A stretch of DNA of 64,000 bases from contig NZ_CP009526.1 in the NCBI RefSeq assembly GCF_000969985.1, forward strand, positions 3,038,001-3,102,000, given 5' to 3'. Below, piece after piece: positions 45,326 through 53,864 of this stretch (its first letter is position 1; every line of letters starts with the position of its first letter). This DNA is from Methanosarcina barkeri str. Wiesmoor. GTDB taxonomy: Archaea; Halobacteriota; Methanosarcinia; Methanosarcinales; Methanosarcinaceae. The position numbers and the translations under genes are program-made. The notes beneath the pieces were generated by a model. The model was not told the origin of the DNA. It saw only the letters and a list, made by a program, of their open reading frames with translations, and made no database searches.

Positions 45326-46111
45326 TCATACATTTTTATCTTCCACTTCTTTCATCTTAATATCCACTTCTCTGATCTTGTCCACAAGTTGAAGTGTTTT
45401 CGTTTCAATTTCATCCTTTTCCTTTTTAAGATTATCTACATTTTTATCAAGATCCTCCTTCTCATTTTTAAGTTCTTCCATTTTTTTTCCGAATTCATCC
45501 TTTTCCCGATTAAGTTGTTGAAGTATAGATGCAAATTCCTCCCTCTCTTTTTTAAGTTCATCCACGCCCTTTTTAAACTCCACCGCAGCACAGCGTCTTG
45601 TCCATAGATAACCAATGAGAAAGCCATCTACTACATAGTAAATGAGAATAGCAACTCCAAATGTACCGCTGCTTGGGAAATCCCCCAATGCCGATTCAAT
45701 GTTTTCCGAGTACATCTGTAAGGCTTTTGGTACTTGGGTCAATTGGGTTAATCCAACACCAACTAGAATTTTAGTCAGCCAATCTGATATCTGATCAAGA
45801 TTCGAATTCTCCCCATATATAAGTGATTTCACTTTAGTTTCTGTACCATCAGAGTCATTCGACTCTAATGAACGTGGTTCTTGAGAAAGTATGCGGGGTA
45901 TCCCAAAGATAAAGCCGATCAACATTCCAGATACGAAAACAGCCCCCGCAATAAGGAAACATACGCCCATTAATGACAGAAACTGGGGATAGGATGAAGA
46001 CTGGCGCGCAAACAAAAAAATGATTCCTAGACCACAAACAAAAAATAACATCAGCCATACTAAAACTCCCCCTAAGTGTGGAATTAAGAATGAATCTGAG
46101 TTATCGGTCAT
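45326..46111 (-). CDS. Membrane protein with FGIPR and SDWLTK motifs and C-terminal coiled coil
   Basis: A 261-residue protein. Two N-terminal membrane segments (GVLVWLMLFFVCGLGIIFLF; FLIAGAVFVSGMLIGFIFGI) lead into IPRILSQ. Then comes a conserved amphipathic stretch (NSNLDQISDWLTKILVGVGL TQL), a third hydrophobic segment (FGVAILIYYVVDGFLIGYLW) and about 85 residues of heptad-rich coiled coil full of Lys and Glu. I have seen the FGIPR plus N.NLEQISDWLTKI motif in uncharacterised bacterial proteins, but no function is known. It could be a membrane sensor or effector; the coiled coil faces the cytoplasm. It stands alone. Confidence 0.72.
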   Translation of the reverse strand: MTDNSDSFLIPHLGGVLVWLMLFFVCGLGIIFLFARQSSSYPQFLSLMGVCFLIAGAVFVSGMLIGFIFGIPRILSQEPRSLESNDSDGTETKVKSLIYGENSNLDQISDWLTKILVGVGLTQLTQVPKALQMYSENIESALGDFPSSGTFGVAILIYYVVDGFLIGYLWTRRCAAVEFKKGVDELKKEREEFASILQQLNREKDEFGKKMEELKNEKEDLDKNVDNLKKEKDEIETKTLQLVDKIREVDIKMKEVEDKNV

Positions 46112-46443
46112 GTATGAAAAACATCCCTTTGCCTACATATTCGATTAGATCGTTGTCTATCATGTGAGATTTAATTACTCTTTGATACTAAACATCTAAA
46201 AAAATCAGTGATATTGAATACTGAATTAATGAATATTTTCCGTTTCATGAGGTGAGAAATCTCTTCGTTGACAGTCTGTTACTCCGATTTTTAAATTCAA
46301 TATTTATTATACGTATACTTATATATAAATAAAAGAAATCGGAATAAGGGTTAAAAGAATAACAAATTACTGTACCATTTGTGGGACAAATCATGATTTA
46401 TCTCAACCAAAATGTCTGTTAAGCTTCCAGAAGGTGAACGAAA
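46112..46443. other. Intergenic region upstream of the methyltransferase relic
   Basis: AT-rich; a TATA-like run ATTATACGTATACTTATATATAAAT at about 46306-46330 could have served either direction. AAGGTGAACG at 46430 is the ribosome site of the decayed methyltransferase. No gene seen. Confidence 0.4.
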
Positions 46444-46991
46444 ATGAGTGAAATTGACTGGGATTCTCCCGAAGGTGCCGAAAGGTATGACCTGAACTGT
46501 GATCATTAGTTCCAGAAAGGACATGTACTGACGAAATGATGAGAATTAAGAAAGGGGATTTCGTGCTTGACATTGACTGCGGAACCGGGAAGCAGGCTCT
46601 GAATGTCGCTGGAATTATTGGGCTAGCTGGCAAGTTCACGGGAATCGATCCTTCTTCATATCGCATTGAGCTTGCACGAAAAAAGTTTGACGGAGATCCT
46701 CCGTCAATGTCTATTTTCTGGTAGGACAGGCTGAGGATCTCAGAGCCGGACCGGATAACTCGATAGACCATGCATATTTCTGCTCCTCATTCCACTGGAT
46801 GCTCCTCATTCCACTGGGTTGATGATAAGAAAATCGCTCTTAATGAAATATATCGGGTGCTCCGGCCAGGAGGCACGGTTGGCATGACAACACTTGACAG
46901 AAACAGCCCCAACACGATGAAGGCACTTGTAGACCCCATTCTCGCAAAATATGGCATCGAAAAGCGCCATGAATGGCACAGGGGTATTTAG
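46444..46991 (+). pseudogene. Decayed class I SAM methyltransferase
   Basis: Starts well (AGGTGA site, MSEIDWDSPEGAERYDLNCD), then meets TAG, and after nine more codons a double TGA. The methyltransferase continues in another frame with the SAM loop (GDFVLDIDCGTGKQALNVAG, GKFTGIDPSSYRIELARKKF), breaks again near 46722, and resumes with SFHWVDDKKIALNEIYRVLR and PGGTVGMTTLDRNSPNT. An 18-bp tandem duplication (GCTCCTCATTCCACTGG twice, 46780-46817) lies within the third part. Two frame changes and several stops make it a pseudogene; amber readthrough alone would not rescue it. Confidence 0.85.
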
Positions 46992-47009
46992 ATCGTTTGA
47001 TCATAAAAA

Positions 47010-47070
47010 CTCTGCAAAGCGTACCTTATAAAGCTGCAAAAATCATAGGTTTTTCAATTTTATATTAAAT
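47010..47070 (+). repeat. 205-bp dispersed repeat, lone tail
   Basis: Trailing part only (CTCTGCAAAGCGTACCTTAT, GCTGCAAAAATCATAGG, TTTTTCAATTTTATATT), between the methyltransferase relic and the second hicA. Confidence 0.65.
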
Positions 47071-47101
47071 AAGGCTCATCGGGTAAAGTAACCAACAAAT
47101 C

Positions 47102-47326
47102 TTACTTCAAAAGAGCTTCAAATTCTTCCACTGTCAGTCCTGAAACTTTTATCAAATTTCTCAAAAGACCCGGTTTCAGTTCTTTGTGCTTCGGAACTGT
47201 CAGCGTAACTTTAGAGCCTTCTTTTCTCAGGACAACATGACTTCCTACCTGCCGGTGAGGGAGCCAGCCAGCTTTAGAAAAAGCTTTAATTGCCTGCATT
47301 CCGGAAATTACAGGAAGTCCAGACAT
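47102..47326 (-). CDS. hicA: HicA mRNA interferase toxin, copy 2
   Basis: A 74-residue HicA almost identical to the protein at 37378 (E14K, I40V, S53G and T71A-type changes). It keeps GSHVVLRKEG with the catalytic His and the C-terminal LIKVSGLTVEEFEALLK. Overlaps its hicB by one base. Since antitoxin copies are near-identical, each should neutralise both toxins. Confidence 0.95.
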   Translation of the reverse strand: MSGLPVISGMQAIKAFSKAGWLPHRQVGSHVVLRKEGSKVTLTVPKHKELKPGLLRNLIKVSGLTVEEFEALLK

Positions 47327-47544
47327 TAAGCAACCACATCAACTACTCTGCAGGAGGACTTCCCAATACATTCCTGCAGTTCGTCTTCTGCCAGAGATTC
47401 CAAGCAAGCTTGAATCGCTTCTTTAATATTTTCAATAGCTTCTTCCACCGTGTCTCCCTGCGAAAAACAGCCTGTTAAGGCCGGGAAACTGGCAATAAAT
47501 CCTCCCACTTCTTCATCTTCCTCAAGGATAATTTTGAACCGCAT
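47326..47544 (-). CDS. hicB: HicB antitoxin, copy 2
   Basis: Differs from the copy at 37602 only in its last residue (VVDVVA). The upstream 170 bases, including the likely promoter (GGCTTTTTACTTAAATTG) and the following repeat tail with its hairpin, are also nearly identical, so about 620 bp were duplicated together. Selection on both proteins or very recent duplication would explain the identity. Confidence 0.94.
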   Translation of the reverse strand: MRFKIILEEDEEVGGFIASFPALTGCFSQGDTVEEAIENIKEAIQACLESLAEDELQECIGKSSCRVVDVVA

Positions 47545-47640
47545 AAATATCGGTTATACGGCTTTTTACTTAAATTGTTATGGGTAAGAAGATCTACCTT
47601 CAGACAGATTTAGTAGGGAATATAATCGGTTACCAGGTTT

Positions 47641-47925
47641 TAACGTGAATCAGAAATTTCTTCCCAAAAGTAAAAGATCACTTTGATCAAAAAGGCCCTT
47701 CGAAGGGCTCCTTAAAAACTTCGTTTGAATCCACAAAATTCGCGGGTTTTCAATCCTCTTTTCTTAACAACGCACTCGGGGAAGATTCAAGCAGTCCGCC
47801 AGCAGGAGAAATATATTTCAATTGAATTAAAAGTTAAGAGTAGTTCACTTAAATTAGACAGTTCTCCTCCAAAGGGAAAGATCACTTTGATCAAAAAGGC
47901 TCTGCGGCTGGCTCTTTACAAACTC
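47641..47925 (+). repeat. 205-bp dispersed repeat, copies N1 (tail) and N2 (full)
   Basis: N1 carries the perfect hairpin GCCCTTCGAAGGGC (about 47696-47709). The link (AATCCACAAAATTCGCGGG) leads into N2 with CTCGGGGAAGATTCAAGCAG, TCCGCCAGCAGGAG, AAATATATTTCAATTGAATT and a weak hairpin GGCTCTGCGGCTGGCTC. N1 is the duplicate of F at 37915. Confidence 0.85.
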
Positions 47926-48129
47926 CTTTTGAATTTTCAAAAACTACGGGTTTTTAATCTTCTCAATATCTGCAATGTATCCCAAATTTCCATATAATTG
48001 CCAATTTCTTACCATATATAAATTAGCAATTTATGTAATAGTATTTATTTAAACTGCAATATGATTATCTTGTATTCCAATTGAATTATTCAAAACCAAT
48101 TTTACTACTACATTATAACCTGATCCATA

Positions 48130-48246
48130 ATTCACTTGAATCAGAAATTCACTTGAATCAGAAATTCACTTGAATCAGAAATTCACTTGAATCAGAAATT
48201 CACTTGAATCAGAAATTCACTTGAATCAGAAATTCACTTGAAAATT
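48130..48246. repeat. 17-bp tandem repeat, about seven copies
   Basis: The unit TTCACTTGAATCAGAAA is repeated about 6.8 times without variation and without spacers, so it is not a CRISPR. The unit matches the TTCACTTTAATCAGAAA word of the dispersed 205-bp repeat, so the array is probably a local expansion of a fragment of that element, with its last unit running directly into head copy O. Confidence 0.88.
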
Positions 48247-48275
48247 ACGGGGTTTTAATTCCACTTTGATTTTAC

Positions 48276-48355
48276 AAACATATTCGTGGAAGATTTAACC
48301 AGACCTCCGGCAGGGAAAACATACTTTAAATTAATTGAATGTGAAAAAGAGCTAA
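48276..48355 (+). repeat. 205-bp dispersed repeat, copy O (head only)
   Basis: AACATATTCGTGGAAGATTT, ACCTCCGGCAGGGAAAAC and a degraded TATA part (ATACTTTAAATTAATTG), then the same junction to the zinc-ribbon 3' flank as copy D. This is the last plus-strand copy. Confidence 0.78.
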
Positions 48356-48442
48356 CTTAAAAAGTATGTCCCAAATTTATGTAAACTTTAAAAAAGTGGA
48401 AAAGAAATAAGTGTTGGTGTACACTTAATTTACAAATTTTAC

Positions 48443-48634
48443 TTAGTATCTGCGGCTTTCTCTGGGTTTCCTGTGGTTAGGAAGACACTCTCTGCAGTAA
48501 ACGGGTCTTTCTGGGTCAGGTTTGAAAGGCACTTCGGTTTCAACACCGCAATCAGAACAGGTTGCCTTGTACATTTCTTTAGGAGCGCCGAAATTAGAAT
48601 TTCCTCTGAACATATTTCTGTCGTTAAAAGCCAT
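48443..48634 (-). CDS. CxxC-x17-CxxC small zinc-ribbon protein, paralogue 3
   Basis: A 63-residue protein nearly identical to paralogue 1 (MAFNDRNMFRGNSNFGAPKE, CSDC, VPFKPDPERPVYC, CREC, PNHRKPRESRRY). One extra Met follows the fourth Asn. The flanks on both sides (about 85 bp downstream, about 190 bp upstream) are also similar to those of paralogue 1, so the unit was duplicated as a block of about 600 bp. Zinc binding expected; role unknown. Confidence 0.9.
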   Translation of the reverse strand: MAFNDRNMFRGNSNFGAPKEMYKATCSDCGVETEVPFKPDPERPVYCRECLPNHRKPRESRRY

Positions 48635-48830
48635 TTTGTTTCACCTTTGTTTTAGTTTGTATTAATTGTTTAAAATAAGATTGTATAGGCCTTTTTGATA
48701 AAAACAAAAATTGGTTTTTAACAGCAGATCATTATACATCTCTTTATTTTTCAACGAGCATACCTTGCATTTAAAATATATAAATATATCTACTTAAATA
48801 AAAGCAAACTTTTTTAAAATGAAAATAATT
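48635..48830 (-). promoter_or_regulatory. Conserved leader of zinc-ribbon paralogue 3
   Basis: Shows the same words in the same order as the other two leaders: AAGATTGTATAGG (48675), the AAAAACAAAAATTGGTTTTT palindrome (48700-48722), CATCTCTTTATTTTTCAA and a TATA-like AAATATATAAATATATC (48773-48790). Confidence 0.55.
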
Positions 48831-48936
48831 TCTAAGCATTTTTTGCAGAGAAGATGGCAGGCTCGCTCTTGCAAAAAAGAAAAATATGAATTTCAGGCAT
48901 CTTTAGCAGACACCTTTGTTTCAGTTACCTATCTAT

Positions 48937-49904
48937 ACTAGTGTCGCGTCAATCTTCAATTGTCGGATAAATACATGATAATTTTATCCTTGCATCATCT
49001 GTTGTGAACTGCCAGTTAACCTTTGAATTTTTGTTGTTTCTATAATTTTGCCACGCCAATACTTATTTTCTAACACTTTCGATGTTATCCGTTCTTCTTT
49101 TTAAACATTGACCTGAAAGCACGTTCAATTCAATCTCTGCTATATTCAACCAACTTCCATTTTTTGGTGTGTACACAAACTCAAACTTATCCCACAGTGC
49201 CTTCGCTTTCGCTGGTGGAAATGTTTCATAAAGAGCTCCAGGAACATGCGTATTTAGATTGGCCATTATCAACGTAATTTTATTTGCATTTTTACGTTGA
49301 AGCACGATTTTTTCCAGAAAATAAGTTTAATCTTGCTTGGTTTTTCTTTCAGTAATATTTACCACCCGTTTTCCTGCCAACGGTTCACAGGCAAATATAT
49401 TGCACACTCCACAACGTTTGTATTCGTAATCATATCTGGCTGTTTTTCCAGATGAACAGGGATATGAATTCTAGTTTCTGCAATCAGTTGTTTTGGAGGT
49501 TCATCCACACGACAGGATTTGAAGGATCAAATGAACGGCTTATAAACGTCCAGAACCACTTCTATAGTTGCAACAAAGCTACTGCTCTGTTCAGGAATTA
49601 CCCATTCTTTCCTTTGCCAGGATTACAAGATCAATTTTTTCTCATACTGATGTTCAGGATACGGGAGATTTATTCGATGGTTGAATGGTTGATATTCCAT
49701 TCACTTTCATCGCAATTGAGTAAGATCAGAGCATTGAGGATTTTTTATGAATTTTGTTTACCCTTTGAGAGAAGTTCACAAAGATCTTCATGTTCATCTT
49801 CAGTGAGTGTTAAAGCATATCTTTTCATAAGTAATTCTAAAGATTACTTATGAAAAGGTACAAGAGATACTTTACGACATTTTAAGTTTGACTTGACACT
49901 AGTT
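48937..49904 (-). mobile_element. Decayed IS630-family insertion sequence
   Basis: The ends are inverted repeats starting ACTAGTGTC (left ACTAGTGTCGCGTCAATC; right, reversed, ACTAGTGTCAAGTCAAAC), each containing the TA target of this family. On the minus strand the transposase can be read in pieces: a start MKRYALTLTEDEHEDLCELL, a broken middle with many stops and frame changes, and an intact C-terminal DDE part at 49063-49305 (KITLIMANLNTHVPGALYET, FEFVYTPKNGSWLNIAEIEL with the last catalytic Glu). The catalytic N of MDNLNTH is here ANLNTH, a lost Asp. The element is inactive. Confidence 0.86.
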
Positions 49905-50105
49905 TACTCTCAATGGGTTGGACGCGTTGTTAAGAATATGTAAAACGGGGTACTTGAAGCCTCAATAATGAAGACTTTCTTCGTCGTTAACCTAGCACAG
50001 AAGTGAAAAATTTATATTATAAAAGGAACCTCTTAATTTGTGAGTTGAACTTTTTTAATTTATAATATGTAATACTTTGAACCGTTAAATTAAGATTATT
50101 AAGAA

Positions 50106-51215
50106 TCAATTGGATGAGGGCGGTGCTATATTTCCACAAAGTGTAAAAAATGGAGATAATACCAATCCATACCTTCCTGAGTTTTTAATTAAAAAATTTA
50201 AAGATCGAGCTGCTAAACACTTTAGTAAAGTATTTGAGTCACCATAATATCCACGCCAGATATCAGCTTGAAAGTTTTCACTCTGTAAAATATTTCTTAA
50301 CTGATATATATCCATCAAATGTTCTGCCCAGTTTCCGGTGTAAGGGTCACAGGTATTTGTGGGATATTGAGGATATTTTTGCTTTAAAGTAATGCTCCCA
50401 CTGGCTGAAAATTCATTTACTGCTTTTTGAATATCAGATTCAACCATTCCTCTTGTAGCAGTGACTAAGTAAGCAACTTGATCCTCGGAAAGGTTCGGGT
50501 TTAAACTTTTTATCAATTTTGTTCTAATTTTAGAATATGCTTCCAGAAGATCTCTTTCTTTATCACCAAATACCTGTTCTCGATCTACGAGTTCGCACAT
50601 CTGGTGGTATTTTGTGAGTTTCCTCTTGATAAAAGGATTATAAGGATTTGCGCCAGAGGAAAAAAATACTCTTAAATTATTATTTGAAATCAAAGATATT
50701 TTCTTCAGGAACTCTTCTATATCATAGATGTGTTCTATAACGTCATAGTTGGCTATTACGTTGCAGTTAATTGAATTATTCTTTAAAAAGTCGATTACTT
50801 CATCAATATCTCCTGGAATATAGTAGTCAGCTTGCTCTCCAATAGCTTTTCCTATTAATTCTGCATCTCTAGCAGAGACATCGTAAATATCGTTGTAAAT
50901 AACCGTTCCAATATTGCATTCTTTTGCGAGGAGGGATAACATACCGGAACCTCCTCCATAATCTAAAAAAACAAGTTTGTTTAAGGGTACGTCTATTTTT
51001 GTGATAGACCATACAAGTATATATGCATATCTTTGCAAATTGGAATGCAAGTTTCCTAATAAAGAACCAAAGTATTTTTTGTTATAATCTGAGATATCTA
51101 AAGTCTCTAGATTCATTCCTTTGAGCTTATAGTGCAAACGGCTTGCAGCTTCATTGACCACTTTTATTGTTGATTTGTCATCAGGCAAATTGCAGAATTT
51201 GAACATATACTCCAT
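50106..51215 (-). CDS. Class I SAM-dependent methyltransferase, large
   Basis: A 369-residue protein with a central methyltransferase domain: motif I LVFLDYGGGSGMLSLLAKEC, IYNDIYDVSARDAELIGKAI (ribose-binding acidic residue), and ANYDVIEHIYDIEEFLKKIS (motif IV). The N-terminal 90 residues (LHYKLKGMNLETLDISDYNK) and C-terminal 150 residues (KYHQMCELVDREQVFGDKER, CDPYTGNWAEHLMDIYQLRN) are of unknown fold. The last 30 residues carry a weak hydrophobic stretch (YGLVLSPFFTLCGNI). Such proteins occur in surface-polysaccharide clusters, but no glycosyltransferase is near. ATG 51215 or the one three codons later may be the start. Substrate unknown. Confidence 0.8.
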   Translation of the reverse strand: MEYMFKFCNLPDDKSTIKVVNEAASRLHYKLKGMNLETLDISDYNKKYFGSLLGNLHSNLQRYAYILVWSITKIDVPLNKLVFLDYGGGSGMLSLLAKECNIGTVIYNDIYDVSARDAELIGKAIGEQADYYIPGDIDEVIDFLKNNSINCNVIANYDVIEHIYDIEEFLKKISLISNNNLRVFFSSGANPYNPFIKRKLTKYHQMCELVDREQVFGDKERDLLEAYSKIRTKLIKSLNPNLSEDQVAYLVTATRGMVESDIQKAVNEFSASGSITLKQKYPQYPTNTCDPYTGNWAEHLMDIYQLRNILQSENFQADIWRGYYGDSNTLLKCLAARSLNFLIKNSGRYGLVLSPFFTLCGNIAPPSSN

Positions 51216-51530
51216 AAATTATGACTTCCTCTCTATATTCAAGACAGAATCTGCATTTAAATTTCCAATGACTAATTTTTATATAAATATCTGCAAATTA
51301 ATTTTATCATACATATTATATTTTTGATTTACTATATATAAATTTTCTAGTAATTTAATAATTTATCTATAAGTTTTTTATCGCCACAAAAATTCTAAAA
51401 TTTAAATATTTTCTCTTTCATCTCACCAAGTATAACTAAATTAAACATATATCCAGCATTTTTCCACTTAATCTCCCCGAATATATATAACAATTTCATA
51501 ACTCGGAAACCTGTAATTTATTACTTGATA

Positions 51531-51745
51531 AAGCGCTCTTCGAATGGCCTTTTTGATTAAAATGATTTTACCTTTGGAAGGCTATTTTAGGATTAAAGTT
51601 ATTTTTATAAGTAAACTATAGATTAAGGGAAGCTGTCAGAAACTGGCCCGTCGAAGACAAAGAAAGAAATCTTCCTTATTCAATTTAGTTTAAGTATATT
51701 TTTCCTGTTGGCGGTCTTCTTTAGTCTTGTTCGAATTTAAAGTAT
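51531..51745 (-). repeat. 205-bp dispersed repeat, copy P (minus strand)
   Basis: First copy in reverse orientation. Read on the minus strand, the head (AAAGAAGACCGCCAACAGGA, then AAAATATACTTAAACTAAAT, 51680-51745) is followed by a diverged middle and a tail ending GGCCATTCGAAGAGCGC (51531-51560). The rest of 51216-51862 is AT-rich without a gene; a TATA-like TTTTATATAATCATATTAG lies at 51810 before the next gene. Confidence 0.72.
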
Positions 51746-51862
51746 CGAGGAAAGAATATCTTTTTATTAACGTGTTTAGTTTTCCGCAATAAAAATTGAT
51801 TAAGAAGCGTTTTATATAATCATATTAGTAAATACATACATAAAATCACAGGCGAAAATCAC

Positions 51863-52357
51863 ATGACTCACAACGATTATATGCTAATCCTGGGATCAAA
51901 TGTCTATGCAGACCAGACATATATGGTGTCATATCAGACAGATAAAAAAACCGGGGACAGAATACCCCTATTTTCTCTGGAAAACTCCGATAACAACCTT
52001 ATTCTGACAACCGAAATACGAGATGAAAACTCAGAACTCATAGCAAAAATCGACAGAAACGAGCTTACTCAAATCAACAAAAACTTTGATGTGCAGGGAG
52101 AACTCGAGAAAGGAAATGGTCTCACGTTAACAAAAAGAGACAACGGTGATGTTATTTTCAATGCTAAAATCACAGAAGACGGATACGCAGCAGTGAGCGG
52201 AATTTTCTATGTAGGAGGCAAGAAAATTCGTGTAACCGACCGCACTGTGGAGATAAACGACACTCCCAGGCAAACCGTAAACGGTGTAAATGTACATGAT
52301 ACCTTTTTTGTTGGAAACTACGATATCACATTAACCGACGATGGTTTGAGGTTTTAA
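51863..52357 (+). CDS. Hypothetical beta-rich protein
   Basis: A 164-residue soluble protein (MTHNDYMLILGSNVYADQTY). The sequence alternates hydrophobic and polar residues with many Asp, Asn, Thr and Gly, suggesting a beta-sandwich or barrel (NLILTTEIRDENSELIAKID, ISGIFYVGGKKIRVTDRTVE-like runs). No signal peptide, no cysteine pair, no catalytic motif seen. G+C content is somewhat higher than its flanks. Family not recognised. It stands alone between minus-strand repeat copies. Confidence 0.65.
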   Translation: MTHNDYMLILGSNVYADQTYMVSYQTDKKTGDRIPLFSLENSDNNLILTTEIRDENSELIAKIDRNELTQINKNFDVQGELEKGNGLTLTKRDNGDVIFNAKITEDGYAAVSGIFYVGGKKIRVTDRTVEINDTPRQTVNGVNVHDTFFVGNYDITLTDDGLRF

Positions 52358-52423
52358 GGCTGATAGATAGTTGTAATTTAAAGAGAATAACTAAAATCTT
52401 TTTCTGATATCCAATTCAGCTAA

Positions 52424-52605
52424 GATATGTGTTTCCTGCCGGCAGCCTGTTGAAATCTTCCTTGAATATGTTTTTGTAAAATCAAAGTTGAATTAAAACC
52501 CGTGATCTTAGCAAAGTTATAAGAAGCTCTTTACAGGACCTTTTTGATTGAAGTAATCTTTTATTCTGAGAGAGGTTTTTCTGGTTGAAGTGAACTTTTC
52601 TTCCA
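52424..52605 (-). repeat. 205-bp dispersed repeat, copy Q (minus strand)
   Basis: Read on the minus strand: tail (TTCACTTCAACCAGAAAAAC, CTCTCTCAGAATAAAAGATT, hairpin region GGTCCTGTAAAGAGCTTC), the link, then a truncated head (AAGATTTCAACAGGCTGCCG, GCAGGAAACAC) cut off before its TATA part. Confidence 0.75.
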
Positions 52606-52750
52606 CAATCAGAGCAGTTAAAATACGAGCTCATCAAAAAACTCAGAATTACATCCTTAAACCTTTAACTTTGAATAGTCAATGACCTACGGTTATGAAA
52701 GTAATTTTGAGAATCTTATCGATGTTCAAACAAGATTGGTTTTTAGATGA

Positions 52751-52785
52751 ACCAGCAGAAATTCCAAGAATAAATTTACTTATTT
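52751..52785 (+). other. Short fragment of the cis-prenyltransferase gene
   Basis: About 34 of 36 bases (CAGCAGAAATTCCAAGAATA and onward to TTTACTTATT) match bases 54791-54826 inside the cis-prenyltransferase gene 2 kb away. It is too short to code. It marks an old duplication or gene-conversion patch. Confidence 0.6.
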
Positions 52786-52902
52786 ACACAAACATACATA
52801 AATTGTATATATTGTTGTTGATTTTCTGAAAGAGTATTGAATTACAATATGAGTACTATAAATAGAATAAAGAAGGAATTCGGATGCTGAGTGATGATAA
52901 AA

Positions 52903-53253
52903 ATGAAATATATAATCGCGATGATAAGACCAGAAAAGCTTGACAGTGTCAAAAAAGAGATCCAGAAAATTGGAGCACACGGGCTGACAGTATCATCTAT
53001 TTCTGGATATGGTGCCCAAGGAGGACATCTGAATGTTGATAGAACTAAAACTGAAAAATACGAAGCAAACCTGCTTGATAAAGTAAAGATTGAAATTGCG
53101 GTGAAAGATGAGTTTCTACAAACTACAGTTGAAGCAATCGAAAGAGGATCAAAAGATGTAGACGGCTATATAGGAAGCGGCAAGATATTTGTGCTACCAC
53201 TGGAGAATGTAATGAGAATCCGCACGAAAGAAACTGGAAACGACGCTCTTTGA
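52903..53253 (+). CDS. P-II-like nitrogen regulator with atypical T-loop
   Basis: A 116-residue P-II-fold protein (MKYIIAMIRPEKLDSVKKEI). The B-loop (GYIGSGKIFVLPLENVMRIR) and the core strand KVKIEIAV fit GlnB/GlnK. The T-loop is atypical: GYGAQGGHLNVDR keeps Gln39 but lacks the usual Tyr51-bearing YRG, so uridylylation-type control is unlikely. The start at ATG 52903 fits the family; GTG 52891 and ATG 52894 are alternatives. No amtB, glnA or nif gene is adjacent, so the target is unknown. A 20-codon frame with a strong ribosome site overlaps its start (from ATG 52884) and may be a translated leader. Confidence 0.86.
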   Translation: MKYIIAMIRPEKLDSVKKEIQKIGAHGLTVSSISGYGAQGGHLNVDRTKTEKYEANLLDKVKIEIAVKDEFLQTTVEAIERGSKDVDGYIGSGKIFVLPLENVMRIRTKETGNDAL

Positions 53254-53518
53254 AAAACAGGCCGGTATCATAACAGCAATACTACGTGGGCATTATTACA
53301 CTCACAGATTAATTAGATTTTTAAAACAAGTAATACTTCAAACAAATATGGCTATTTACGGAGCTTATACCAAAATCAGTCTTATCCTCAAAATAAATAA
53401 GAATTTCAGAATTATTTTCCATTATTAGAAACTTATTGAGTATTCCGAATTTGAAAACTGGAGAAGAAATTTTGAGTTATGATATAAGCTCATATTTTTC
53501 CAAGCTCATATCTTTGCA

Positions 53519-53864
53519 GATTTAAAAGGAGAACCTTTCAAGACCAACGATTTCACTTTATCAAAATTGGATGGAACTAAAATTTCAGGCATTTCTATTT
53601 GTCCATAGGACCTTACTATAAAGAGTTCTCTCATGTTGAATATGTATAACGGTTGTTTTATAAAAAAAGTTTTATACTATCTGAGCATGTATTTGTCTAA
53701 ACGTATGTTTACAAGAACCGTACATATACCCTACGTTCTTCGAATGGCTGACCTCCGGCATGCATATGTTATCGCAATATAAATACCATGCTGGTGTCAG
53801 GAACGGAGACGGGGATATCTGAATGGAGATAGGACACGCTACATGACCAGTTAAAGAGGTAGAA
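53519..53864. repeat. Duplicated sodC upstream region, diverged copy (first part)
   Basis: This stretch aligns with 55359-55706 upstream of sodC: the same GACCAACGATTTCACTTTAT, GAGCATGTATTTGTCTAAAC, ACCTCCGGCATG and GGAGACGGGGATATCTGAA in the same order. The second part continues at 54133 after a MITE insertion. The stem CCGGCAT/ATGCCGG of the sodC copy becomes CCGGCAT/ATGCTGG here, still able to pair through a G-U. Confidence 0.85.

Noticed and set aside
46444-46580. Amber readthrough rescuing the methyltransferase at 46444
   Set aside because: After the TAG the same frame meets two TGA stops within ten codons, and the methyltransferase resumes in another frame, so readthrough cannot restore it.
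47725-47997. 90-codon plus-strand frame
   Set aside because: It runs through copy N2 of the dispersed repeat and is not kept in other copies, so it is not a protein gene. The same holds for the frames at 38047 and 43115.
48130-48246. Possible CRISPR array
   Set aside because: The 17-bp units are directly adjacent with no spacers, and no cas gene is in the window. The 28-, 34- and 56-bp arrays were rejected for the same reason.
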